Shown piece by piece: positions 7,362 to 13,654 of a stretch of 18,660 nucleotides of DNA (positions within the stretch are counted from its first letter, which is position 1; each line of letters starts with the position of its first letter). Source of the stretch: JAYRWD01 sp041918255 (GTDB taxonomy: Bacteria > Patescibacteriota > Dojkabacteria > B142 > WJKM01); assembly GCA_041918255.1 (NCBI GenBank), contig JAYRWD010000063.1, forward strand, positions 1-18,660. The letters are read 5' to 3'. A model generated the notes under the pieces. That model did not search any database. It saw only the letters and a list, made by a program, of their open reading frames with translations, and was not told the origin of the DNA. Both the position numbers and the translations under genes were made by a program.

Positions 7362-8297
7362 TTGGATCAAGAACCAGAACCAAAACATACAAGCTTCGAA
7401 CCAAACTTTCGTAGAATGCTATCTATAATCATGGCATTAACCGTATTTGGAAGTATCTTTGCTGCTTGCAATCCAGACTATGAGTCTTCCTGCCACAATT
7501 TAAGGTTACCAGCGATGTCACCTGGCGACATAAACCCTTTCGAATCTCCTCCTCCAGATTTTCTGGGAGAGTATACTCAAATACAAAAGCTACTGGGTTG
7601 GCGTACCCTTGAATTAACAGAAATATTGATCAGCGCTCTAGATGCTCAATTAAGAAGGGATGATCCTCAAAGAACTTTAAATAATGAACTTATTAAGCAA
7701 ACACTTGGGATTTTAGAAACTGGTGACACAGGAGCTGATGGAAAAAATATTCGTAAATTTCATTTGTTAGCCGCTGTTGGTGATTGTAACATACCTAGTG
7801 TCGATGGTAAATCAGCAATAATTGTATTCGGAGACACCAGAATTCTTGCCAGTACTCTAAGTGCAATTCAAAGAAAGATGAGATCTAGCTCTCTTGAACC
7901 TACTATTGTTAGCCCTGAAGGCGAGATAGCTAATATTCATCAGCTGGAAACTGATCAATTTGGAGGATTAACCATTTTGATTCGATATTCACCAACTGGC
8001 GTTAGAGAAGTTTATTTCTTTACTAATCAAAAAATTGATTCGAATACGACTGAGGGTGCAGAATTATTGAAATTCCTCTCTTTTATGGGATTAATATTCG
8101 ATGGAATATGGGATGGACCCGTACCACCACATTTGAAACTACAAGAGGTAAATCTTGACCTATTTCAAGATTCACCATCCACAGCAAATATAGGAATAAA
8201 TTATAGGCAACGATTAAAGGGAGCCGATCGACTAACAAGAGTCAATTGTCGTAGAGCAAGGATCCATGAACGTCAAGCAAAGCTCAAAAGAAATTGA
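7362..8297 (+). CDS. Putative lipoprotein of unknown function
   Basis: The reading frame encodes 311 aa from TTG (7362), or 293 aa from the ATG at 7416. From that ATG the N-terminus MLSIIMALTVFGSIFAAC is a textbook lipoprotein signal: a hydrophobic segment ending in a FAAC lipobox, preceded in the longer form by NFRR. The mature chain would be anchored through this Cys on the outer face of the cytoplasmic membrane. The longer form would have an unusually long acidic n-region, so the ATG is attractive, although the promoter position allows either. The mature part has a short Pro-rich linker (PFESPPPDF) and then a mixed alpha/beta domain with no motif I recognise. The C-terminus is basic (RRARIHERQAKLKRN). 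TGA stop. Confidence 0.6.
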   Translation: MDQEPEPKHTSFEPNFRRMLSIIMALTVFGSIFAACNPDYESSCHNLRLPAMSPGDINPFESPPPDFLGEYTQIQKLLGWRTLELTEILISALDAQLRRDDPQRTLNNELIKQTLGILETGDTGADGKNIRKFHLLAAVGDCNIPSVDGKSAIIVFGDTRILASTLSAIQRKMRSSSLEPTIVSPEGEIANIHQLETDQFGGLTILIRYSPTGVREVYFFTNQKIDSNTTEGAELLKFLSFMGLIFDGIWDGPVPPHLKLQEVNLDLFQDSPSTANIGINYRQRLKGADRLTRVNCRRARIHERQAKLKRN

Positions 8298-8838
8298 TAC
8301 AATAGGTTTTAATAATTTAGAATATAGTTTTTTTTACTGCCTAATTCTGAATGCGTTCGTTTCGTTTGCTCATCTATCCACCTTTGGCAAACTAGGAAGA
8401 CAGTAGAGTGGAAATTGTCATTTCAAACCCTTTCGTCGTCATTCTGGCCTACGCAGTCAGGGGAGCGTAGCGATGCCGCCCCGCCTCTCCATGTCATTCC
8501 TTCACCTGTTCGCCTTTGGTAAAAAAGAAGAAATTCAACCCGCACTCCATTTTATTCTTACCTTCTCTATGTCATTCCTTCTTTCTTCGGTGTCATTCCT
8601 GCCTACCTGCGTAGGCAGGTGAAGGCAGAAATCCAGGTTTTCCTATCAACCTCCGACAGGCTCAGGATGACATTAATATATTACGCCCTCCCTACAGGTC
8701 AACCCAAACCCCTTAATTTATCCAATGACCAAATGCAAACACAAACCAACATTCTCGTTTGTCATTTGGTAAAATTATCTCGAGAAAGCCCAAAACCATA
8801 ATTAGAAATCAAAAAAAATACCTAAAAATATCCAATCA
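8298..8838. repeat. Intergenic palindromic-repeat cluster 1
   Basis: No convincing gene is present. At 8348-8420 there is a diverged copy of the TTCTGGATGCGTTCG module found at 10876, 16127 and 16857. At 8440-8478 a GTCATTCTGG...GGGGAGCGTAGCGATGCC module resembles one at 10713. At 8592-8635 a GTCATTCCTGC...AAATCCAG unit holds a 9-bp hairpin, CCTGCCTAC-CTGC-GTAGGCAGG (8598-8619). At 8654-8672 a CCGACAGGCTCAGGATGAC fragment belongs to a different repeat type. The 60-codon ORF across 8619-8801 is repeat sequence read as protein. The last ~130 nt before the next gene are AT-rich with no clear promoter. Confidence 0.75.
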
Positions 8839-10248
8839 ATGCAACCAGACAAAACAAACACAACACCCTGGGTTCATTTCATCAGCATCTGCGGAGTAGC
8901 CATGGGACAATTGGCAGTTGAAATGAGACGAAACGGTTGGATAGTCACAGGATCCGACAAAGGATTTTTCGCGCCCATGAGCGACCACGTCAAACAAAAC
9001 AATATTAATATTGAGTTAGGATTTAAAAAAGAACATCTCACATCAGACTATTATCTTAGCAAGTACCCTGAAAAGTTTACGACCCTGCTGCCAAATAGCC
9101 ATCCCGATCTTGTAATACCCCAAGGAGCAAAAGGCGAGAACAATGAAGAAATAGTTCATGCTAAATTATATAAATTGAATATCAAATATTTCCCACAGAT
9201 CATTCAAGAAAATGTAGTGAGAAAAAATAAATCGATAGTTGTAGCTGGTACTTTTGGAAAAACAACAAACACTGCAATGATAGCTACAATACTTACTGAG
9301 GCTAAGTTAAAAATCAGTTATCAAATCGGAGGACTAGCCAAGAACTTTGAAAATGGAATACGTTTTGCCGATGATCAAACAGACTGGAGCGTAGTAGAAG
9401 GGGATGAATATATTGTTTCCGGCTCAATTCCTAGATCCAAATTCTGGTTATACGATCCCTCCCATGTTTTACTTACAGGCATTAAATGGGATCATACCGA
9501 TATCTTCAAAACATTCAATGATTACCTCGACAATTTCGCAAAATTTCTAGATAGTATACCAGCAGATGGTCTGTTAATTTATAACGAAGAAGACAAAAAT
9601 GCTGCCATGTTATCGAAAAGGGTAAAATGCCCAGTTATGGCGTATCGACTCGATCAAGATTTAATAGATAAGATCAGAACTAATGGATACAATCCTATCG
9701 CAGATCATGACATGTTAAACGCACTCGGTGCATACACTTTAACAAAAAGTATTGGCGTATCAGTGGAAAATATATATGCAGGATTAAAAAACTTCAAAGG
9801 CATAAAACGAAGATTGGAAATTGTTTACGAATCAAACTTAGCCGTAGTCATAGATGATTTTGGCGCGTCTCCGCCAAAAGCAAAAATTTCACTTTCTTCA
9901 TTGCGGAAAAAGTACCCGAATAGTTTTATCACTGTCATTTTCGAACCCAATCAAGGAAGTAGAACATTGGACGGAATTGACGAATATCTCGACACTTTTG
10001 AACAACTTGAAAATAATGGTGAATTGATACTTCCACGTTTTACTTCAGTTGGATACGAATATTTTAACGCTGACCAATTGAAACATTTTTTGCGCAACAG
10101 CGGACTCGCGATCCATGTTATAAATCAAGACGAAAAACTACTAGCTCACATATCACGCAAGATGCACCAAAAACATGTGATAGCTTTTATGGGTAGTCAT
10201 GGTTTTCGAGGTTTAATCGGAAAGGCAGTACAAATTTTTAAAACCTAA
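8839..10248 (+). CDS. mpl: Mpl-like Mur ligase (UDP-MurNAc:peptide ligase family)
   Basis: This 469-aa protein has the three-domain Mur ligase layout. An N-terminal UDP-binding Rossmann domain begins HFISICGVAMGQLAVEM (about 13-29), matching the Mpl version of the GxGG motif. The ATP loop is GTFGKTTNT (137-145), followed by EGDEY (188-191) and the Mpl-typical RSKFWLY...WDHTDIF (199-223). The C-terminal domain carries VIDDFGASPP and IFEPNQGSRT. Mpl rejoins recycled murein tripeptide to UDP-MurNAc; MurC, the closest relative, adds L-Ala. Departures from the usual pattern are Phe in the P-loop (normally GTHGKTT or GTNGKTT) and GAS in place of the HH of DDFAHHP, so the substrate may differ. The following gene starts within its stop codon. 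Confidence 0.82.
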   Translation: MQPDKTNTTPWVHFISICGVAMGQLAVEMRRNGWIVTGSDKGFFAPMSDHVKQNNINIELGFKKEHLTSDYYLSKYPEKFTTLLPNSHPDLVIPQGAKGENNEEIVHAKLYKLNIKYFPQIIQENVVRKNKSIVVAGTFGKTTNTAMIATILTEAKLKISYQIGGLAKNFENGIRFADDQTDWSVVEGDEYIVSGSIPRSKFWLYDPSHVLLTGIKWDHTDIFKTFNDYLDNFAKFLDSIPADGLLIYNEEDKNAAMLSKRVKCPVMAYRLDQDLIDKIRTNGYNPIADHDMLNALGAYTLTKSIGVSVENIYAGLKNFKGIKRRLEIVYESNLAVVIDDFGASPPKAKISLSSLRKKYPNSFITVIFEPNQGSRTLDGIDEYLDTFEQLENNGELILPRFTSVGYEYFNADQLKHFLRNSGLAIHVINQDEKLLAHISRKMHQKHVIAFMGSHGFRGLIGKAVQIFKT

Positions 10249-10646
10249 TGTTTAAATCAATAACTCAAACTAAAAGGCCTTTTAAGTCAGCGAAAGATCT
10301 TCTTCTATCCCATGATTGGGTAGATCAAAGGGCTAAATCGGAAAAGTACGTTACGAAGGAATATCAAGACTTTGGACTTCGCATAGCCCACGCACTTGGT
10401 GACACCCAAAGAAATAGTTTATATATCAAGCTAGCGAAAGATTTACCACGTCCAGTGCTAGAGCAAGCGCTGGCGTTCGCTAGTGATTATTATCAGGTTC
10501 GCAACAAAGCTAAAGTTTTTATGTGGAAATTGGGTGAAATTCGGAAACAATATAAATTAAATAAAACAAGCTCATCTAAACCTAGCTCTAAGCGTGTTAA
10601 ATCACCTAAGGCATCGTCATCGAAGGTTAAAAGCGAGAAGGCTTGA
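10248..10646 (+). CDS. Small basic protein of unknown function, coupled to the Mpl-like gene
   Basis: This 132-aa protein's ATG shares one base with the upstream TAA (TAATG), so translation is probably coupled. Residues 1-103 look helical (SAKDLLLSHDWVDQRAK, LAKDLPRPVLEQALAFASD, KVFMWKLGEIRKQYKL). From about 104 to the end it is a Lys/Ser-rich, probably disordered tail (KTSSSKPSSKR and similar), a common feature of nucleic-acid- or membrane-surface-binding proteins. No domain is recognised. The coupling suggests a role beside the Mur ligase or simply shared expression. TGA stop. Confidence 0.7.
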   Translation: MFKSITQTKRPFKSAKDLLLSHDWVDQRAKSEKYVTKEYQDFGLRIAHALGDTQRNSLYIKLAKDLPRPVLEQALAFASDYYQVRNKAKVFMWKLGEIRKQYKLNKTSSSKPSSKRVKSPKASSSKVKSEKA

Positions 10647-11178
10647 AAAGATGTAATTTCGGCTTGTCGTTTAATGTCATCCTGAGCCTTTTGTGTCATC
10701 TCTGCGTCTTCGTTGTCATTCTGGGGAGCGTAGCGACGCCAGAATCTCGTAACACTCTAAACTTTGTGTCATTCCTGCGAAAGCAGGAATCCATTCTTTT
10801 CTCTAACGTAATTACTACCCCGTATCAAGTACGGGGTGAACCCTCCTACTCTGTCATCCTAGCAATGCAATCTGATTCTGGATGCGTTCGCTTCGCTCAC
10901 TTATTTATCCGCCCTTGGCGGACCAGAAAGACAGGAAAAGGGATGTCCTTCTGGTCTACCTACGCAGGTAGGGAGGCAGGGGTCCAGTACTTTTTTACCC
11001 TGGATCCCCGCTTTCGCGGGGATGACATAAACAAATTACATTTTTCGTTCCCCCTCGTGTCATTCCTGCCTGCCTGCGCAGGCAGGCGCCTGCAGGAATC
11101 CAGTTCAAATATTTCCCCATTTTCAAAAGATGTTAGGCAAAGAATGACTTACGTTAAAATCTTAACAGTCATTTCCTT
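10647..11178. repeat. Intergenic palindromic-repeat cluster 2
   Basis: It begins with truncated GTCATCCTGAGC units. A GTCATTCTGG...CCAGAATC palindrome lies at 10713-10748. The main unit, TGTCATTCCTGC-GAAA-GCAGGAATCCA, has stem 10771-10778/10783-10790. Composite repeat copy A (10766 to about 10995) follows, including ACCCCGTATCAAGTACGGGGT (10816-10836) and the TTCTGGATGCGTTCG module. An inverted unit with stem ATCCCCGC/GCGGGGAT sits at 11001-11026. A nested unit at 11058-11102 has outer arms ATTCCTGC/GCAGGAAT and an inner CCTGCCTGC/GCAGGCAGG. The 207-codon plus-strand frame over this region is translated repeat, not a gene. Confidence 0.8.
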
Positions 11179-12153
11179 TTATTTCGTACTCTCAACCCTT
11201 ACCCAGCTAGCCTTGTATCGTTCAGGTTTGAAATTCTTCAGAAACCAGATTTCCAGCCACATGTAGGCTCGCAAAAAGAAAAACGCAAAAGAGTAAATAT
11301 ACTCTTTAAGGTTCGAAGCGTATTTAAATGGAAACCAGAAATACCTCAGCTCTTGCCAAATCGATCTGCTATTTGTCTCTTTGCGAACAATACCATAATC
11401 CCAAAGCTGCAGATATCCACCAGTTGCCCTGCGTTTCTGGATCAAATAGTCCTTGACCGTTGTGGGGAATTTCGCGAAAACTTCTGCTTCGGGAAAATAT
11501 GAGAGTTTGCCACCCGCATTAAAGATTAAATAAGATAGATACGCATCATCTACCAGACAATCATCTGGGATCCGAGGTATCTCTCCTAATAATTTTAAAA
11601 TTGAAGTAAGATTAAGAATTAACATGTAACCTGACAACGGGAAAAACCCTGTCTTTTTTACCATTATGGTACCATAGCCTGACTCTAAACCAATCAGTTC
11701 GACTGTTCTCCTGTGATGCGCGGCGGCTGTCATAAGGTGGCTGATATAACCTAAAAAGTTTCTTTTTAAATTCTGTGAAACAACTCTTCCGCAAGCTGCA
11801 TCTGCTTTACTTTCGACAAATTTCTCTACAAATTTTTTCAAAGCACCCGAATCAAAATATACATCCCCGTCAGTGAGGATAATTTCGGTTGTGTCTGGTG
11901 GAATTCGAAGGAGTGCGTGATTCAACGCTGCAGGTTTACCGCGAAGTTGGTCCTTAATTTGAATGAAATGTAAGTTCCGGTTATGTATTTCTCCTACTGC
12001 TTCTTTGCCTGCCTTAAGTGTCGGAAGATCGGGAGAAACTTGAATGAGGGTTAATTCTTGTTCCGAGCCAGATATTTGTGGATCGGCGATATGTCTAATC
12101 GCTTTGCCAATAGTCTCCGGCTCTCTGTATGCTGTGATGATAACTGTTAGCAA
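11179..12153 (-). CDS. Family 2 glycosyltransferase, membrane-associated
   Basis: This 324-aa GT-A enzyme transfers a sugar from a nucleotide sugar. Motifs: TAYREPETI at the N-terminus, RGKPAALNHAL (71-81), LTDGDVYFD (DxD metal site, 95-97), DDAYLSY (catalytic base region, 202-208) and QKRRATGGYL (239-248), equivalent to the Q-x-x-R-W region of processive GT2 enzymes but lacking the Trp. A hydrophobic stretch near 284-306 (YIYSFAFFFLRAYMWLEIWFL region) should hold it at the membrane. The frame has no ATG at its start; TTG at 12153 places LTVIITAYREP exactly at the usual N-terminus. It lies 34 nt after a small membrane-protein gene on the same strand, with a TATAAT in that gap, so it may be co-transcribed or have its own start. 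The acceptor is unknown. Confidence 0.85.
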   Translation of the reverse strand: MLTVIITAYREPETIGKAIRHIADPQISGSEQELTLIQVSPDLPTLKAGKEAVGEIHNRNLHFIQIKDQLRGKPAALNHALLRIPPDTTEIILTDGDVYFDSGALKKFVEKFVESKADAACGRVVSQNLKRNFLGYISHLMTAAAHHRRTVELIGLESGYGTIMVKKTGFFPLSGYMLILNLTSILKLLGEIPRIPDDCLVDDAYLSYLIFNAGGKLSYFPEAEVFAKFPTTVKDYLIQKRRATGGYLQLWDYGIVRKETNSRSIWQELRYFWFPFKYASNLKEYIYSFAFFFLRAYMWLEIWFLKNFKPERYKASWVRVESTK

Positions 12154-12187
12154 AATATGAGATGTAATTGAATCATTGATTATACAA

Positions 12188-12484
12188 TTATTTCATTGTA
12201 AGAGCATTCACGATATTTGCGCCAACGATGATTAAAAATGGCAATAACGTTTGACCCACAGCAAATCCCACCTGTGCACTATCAGTTTTGTTTAAAGGTT
12301 GTGATAAATAATCAACAATATTTTCCGCTGTCTGTATTGTGCTCAATGCAAGACATACCAAAAGGGTGATGTTCGAAATCGAGCTTGGAATCATTGGCTT
12401 TGCCAATAGCGTTAGACCAGAAATAAATAATAAAGCTTTTCTTAAATTTGGCTGTGTGAAGAATGGTTCGTTTGATTCGTTCAT
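12188..12484 (-). CDS. Small multi-pass membrane protein (cluster member)
   Basis: From the ATG at 12484 the protein is 98 aa. That ATG overlaps the TAA of the preceding Cys-motif frame (TAATG), which supports this start over the TTG at 12535. After a polar N-terminus (NESNEPFFTQPNLRK) there are hydrophobic segments near 16-35 (ALLFISGLTLLAKPMI), 37-55 (ISNITLLVCLALSTI) and 75-95 (VGQTLLPFLIIVGANIVNAL), separated by a polar loop (DYLSQPLNKTDSAQ). No family is recognised. It shares size and layout with the proteins at 12731-13024 and 17925-18263; whether they are homologous is not shown. Confidence 0.65.
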   Translation of the reverse strand: MNESNEPFFTQPNLRKALLFISGLTLLAKPMIPSSISNITLLVCLALSTIQTAENIVDYLSQPLNKTDSAQVGFAVGQTLLPFLIIVGANIVNALTMK

Positions 12485-12708
12485 TAATTTAGCGTATGTG
12501 TTTGTAGAAGCAAATTCCTGAAACAATCCATCCAATAAGCCGGCACTTTTCTTGGGATCAGTCGAGTAACCGCACGATTTTCATTAAGTCTAGTATCGGG
12601 ACTGCACATTATTCTAGCAGGGCACTCAGCGCAACCAGCAATTGGAGAAAACGGAAAAGTAATTTGTGTGAAATCACCAACTGGTCTGAATTTAACTTCT
12701 TGTAACAA
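12484..12708 (-). CDS. Small Cys-motif protein (GCxxCPx5C), cluster member
   Basis: The protein is 74 aa from TTG at 12708; no ATG is available. It contains AGCAECPARIMC (24-35), a C-x2-C-P-x5-C arrangement that could bind a metal or form disulfides. It resembles the frame at 13281-13559, which has AGCFGCPLADNVC, and both begin with a Q(E)VK segment and share upstream bases (ATTTTA-TTATCA). The stop overlaps the ATG of the next membrane protein, implying translational coupling. No signal peptide or domain is recognised. Confidence 0.5.
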   Translation of the reverse strand: MLQEVKFRPVGDFTQITFPFSPIAGCAECPARIMCSPDTRLNENRAVTRLIPRKVPAYWMDCFRNLLLQTHTLN

Positions 12709-12730
12709 ACGTATGATAACTAAAATTTAT

Positions 12731-13024
12731 TTAAAATAGTTTCGTAAAAGCCAATAAAATCAAAGCGGTTGCAAATGCTTTTATGGAATTTCTCAATAGC
12801 TTTTCGCTATCAACCTTCGTTGAAGGGAAGATAGTATGATAAATCGAGTCTCCAATCAAAGCAATCCCTACTAAACCAGAAACTGCATGAACAGAATCAA
12901 AAACCACCTGATTACCTGGCAAAAAGTAGTCCGCTGCTCCTGTTACGAAGGAAACTACTGCGACTATAAGCCCTGCATTAGAAATTTTACTGGCCCGATT
13001 TGAGTCTGATTCAGCGGGATGCAA
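12731..13024 (-). CDS. Small multi-pass membrane protein (cluster member)
   Basis: The protein is 97 aa from TTG at 13024; no ATG exists in the frame after the preceding stop. A polar N-terminus (HPAESDSNRASK) is followed by hydrophobic segments near 15-35 (NAGLIVAVVSFVTGAADYF), 43-62 (DSVHAVSGLVGIALIGDSI) and 81-97 (IKAFATALILLAFTKLF), with a charged loop (STKVDSEKLLRN). A TATAAT ends 11 nt before the TTG, so the transcript would have a leader of only a few bases. A Cys-motif frame follows 22 nt later. Function unknown. Confidence 0.6.
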   Translation of the reverse strand: MHPAESDSNRASKISNAGLIVAVVSFVTGAADYFLPGNQVVFDSVHAVSGLVGIALIGDSIYHTIFPSTKVDSEKLLRNSIKAFATALILLAFTKLF

Positions 13025-13038
13025 AACTGTATAAAATT

Positions 13039-13044
13039 ATACTA
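13039..13044 (-). promoter_or_regulatory. -10 box (TATAAT) before the small membrane-protein gene
   Basis: On the minus strand TATAAT sits between the Cys-motif frame ending at 13111 and the TTG at 13024. There is no good -35; the bases 17 nt upstream read TGCTGT. If used, the transcript would be almost leaderless. Confidence 0.4.
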
Positions 13045-13110
13045 ATTTTTCGTCGCACACAGCATTTTTATATTTGTGATGAGCGCCCTGAGTATAAGAT
13101 CCATCGTTTA

Positions 13111-13275
13111 CTATTTCACCAACTTAGTTCCAAATAATGGGCAATTTCTGCAGCCAAAGTGTTGTACAAATTCAGGGAAAGTACCATTCAAGAAAGCAGT
13201 TGCTTTGAGATTTGATTCATTGTATACACTTGGGTGGGGGGGTAGCTTCAGTTGCCATAAACTTGCAATAAACAT
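13111..13275 (-). CDS. Small Cys-motif protein (GCRNCP), cluster member
   Basis: An ATG-initiated frame of 54 aa starts 5 nt after the stop of the preceding Cys-motif frame. Its N-terminal QLKLPPHPSVYNE matches QVKIPDGSSVFEA of that frame, and its HFGCRNCPLF matches its AGCFGCPLA, so the two appear to be paralogues, this one shortened. A C7 homopolymer lies in the coding sequence, a place where frameshifts may occur. No recognised family. Confidence 0.5.
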   Translation of the reverse strand: MFIASLWQLKLPPHPSVYNESNLKATAFLNGTFPEFVQHFGCRNCPLFGTKLVK

Positions 13276-13280
13276 AAATA

Positions 13281-13559
13281 TTATAAATTTATCTGGCTTC
13301 GGCAGTTAGCCTGATATAAATTATCTTCAGGAAATTCACGTGATTTTTTCTTTATTGCACAAACATTATCAGCTAATGGGCACCCAAAACATCCAGCCTG
13401 AGAAGCAAATATAATTGCATTACCTGGTACATTATGTTTGATTAGACTTCCTGTAGCTGTACTTATTTTAATGAAATGAACGCGTAATTGATACTTTCCT
13501 CCGACTCGTCTAGCTTCGAAAACACTTGAACCATCAGGTATTTTAACTTGTGTGATAAT
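13281..13559 (-). CDS. Small Cys-motif protein (GCFGCPx5C), start uncertain
   Basis: The frame is open from a TAA at about 13574-13572 to TAA at 13283-13281, roughly 92-96 codons, but has no ATG, GTG or TTG near its 5' end; the first plausible start is ATT at 13559. The reading looks like real protein: QVKIPDGSSVFEARRVGG, a strand-rich middle (KYQLRVHFIKIS), then GNAIIFASQAGCFGCPLADN with a further Cys five residues after the Pro, and a charged tail with another Cys. It could be a gene with a non-canonical start or one that has lost its start. It is the first of the five small genes and is divergent from the LysS gene. Confidence 0.4.
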   Translation of the reverse strand: MITQVKIPDGSSVFEARRVGGKYQLRVHFIKISTATGSLIKHNVPGNAIIFASQAGCFGCPLADNVCAIKKKSREFPEDNLYQANCRSQINL

Positions 13560-13597
13560 AAAATTAGGTTATTGAACTTAATTTTTTATCAAAAATG

Positions 13598-13628
13598 CTG
13601 ACAAAGAATTTTTGAAAAGCGCTATAAT
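13598..13628 (+). promoter_or_regulatory. Promoter of the LysS-HD gene
   Basis: A perfect TATAAT (13623-13628) is preceded by CTGACA/TGACAA (13598-13604) at a slightly long spacing of 18-19 nt. The start would be near 13635, about 20 nt before the ATG. Confidence 0.6.
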
Positions 13629-13654
13629 ATCAACTAAGACTCATTTAAAAACCA

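Noticed and set aside
8619..8801. 60-codon plus-strand ORF
   Set aside because: Starts inside a repeat hairpin and has no protein-like features.
10643..11266. 207-codon plus-strand ORF
   Set aside because: It runs through three palindromic repeat units and into the 3' end of the glycosyltransferase gene; similar peptide strings recur in the frame at 16711-16977, showing it is translated repeat.
13076..13309. 77-codon plus-strand ORF
   Set aside because: Antisense to the Cys-motif frame at 13111-13275, which has paralogue support.
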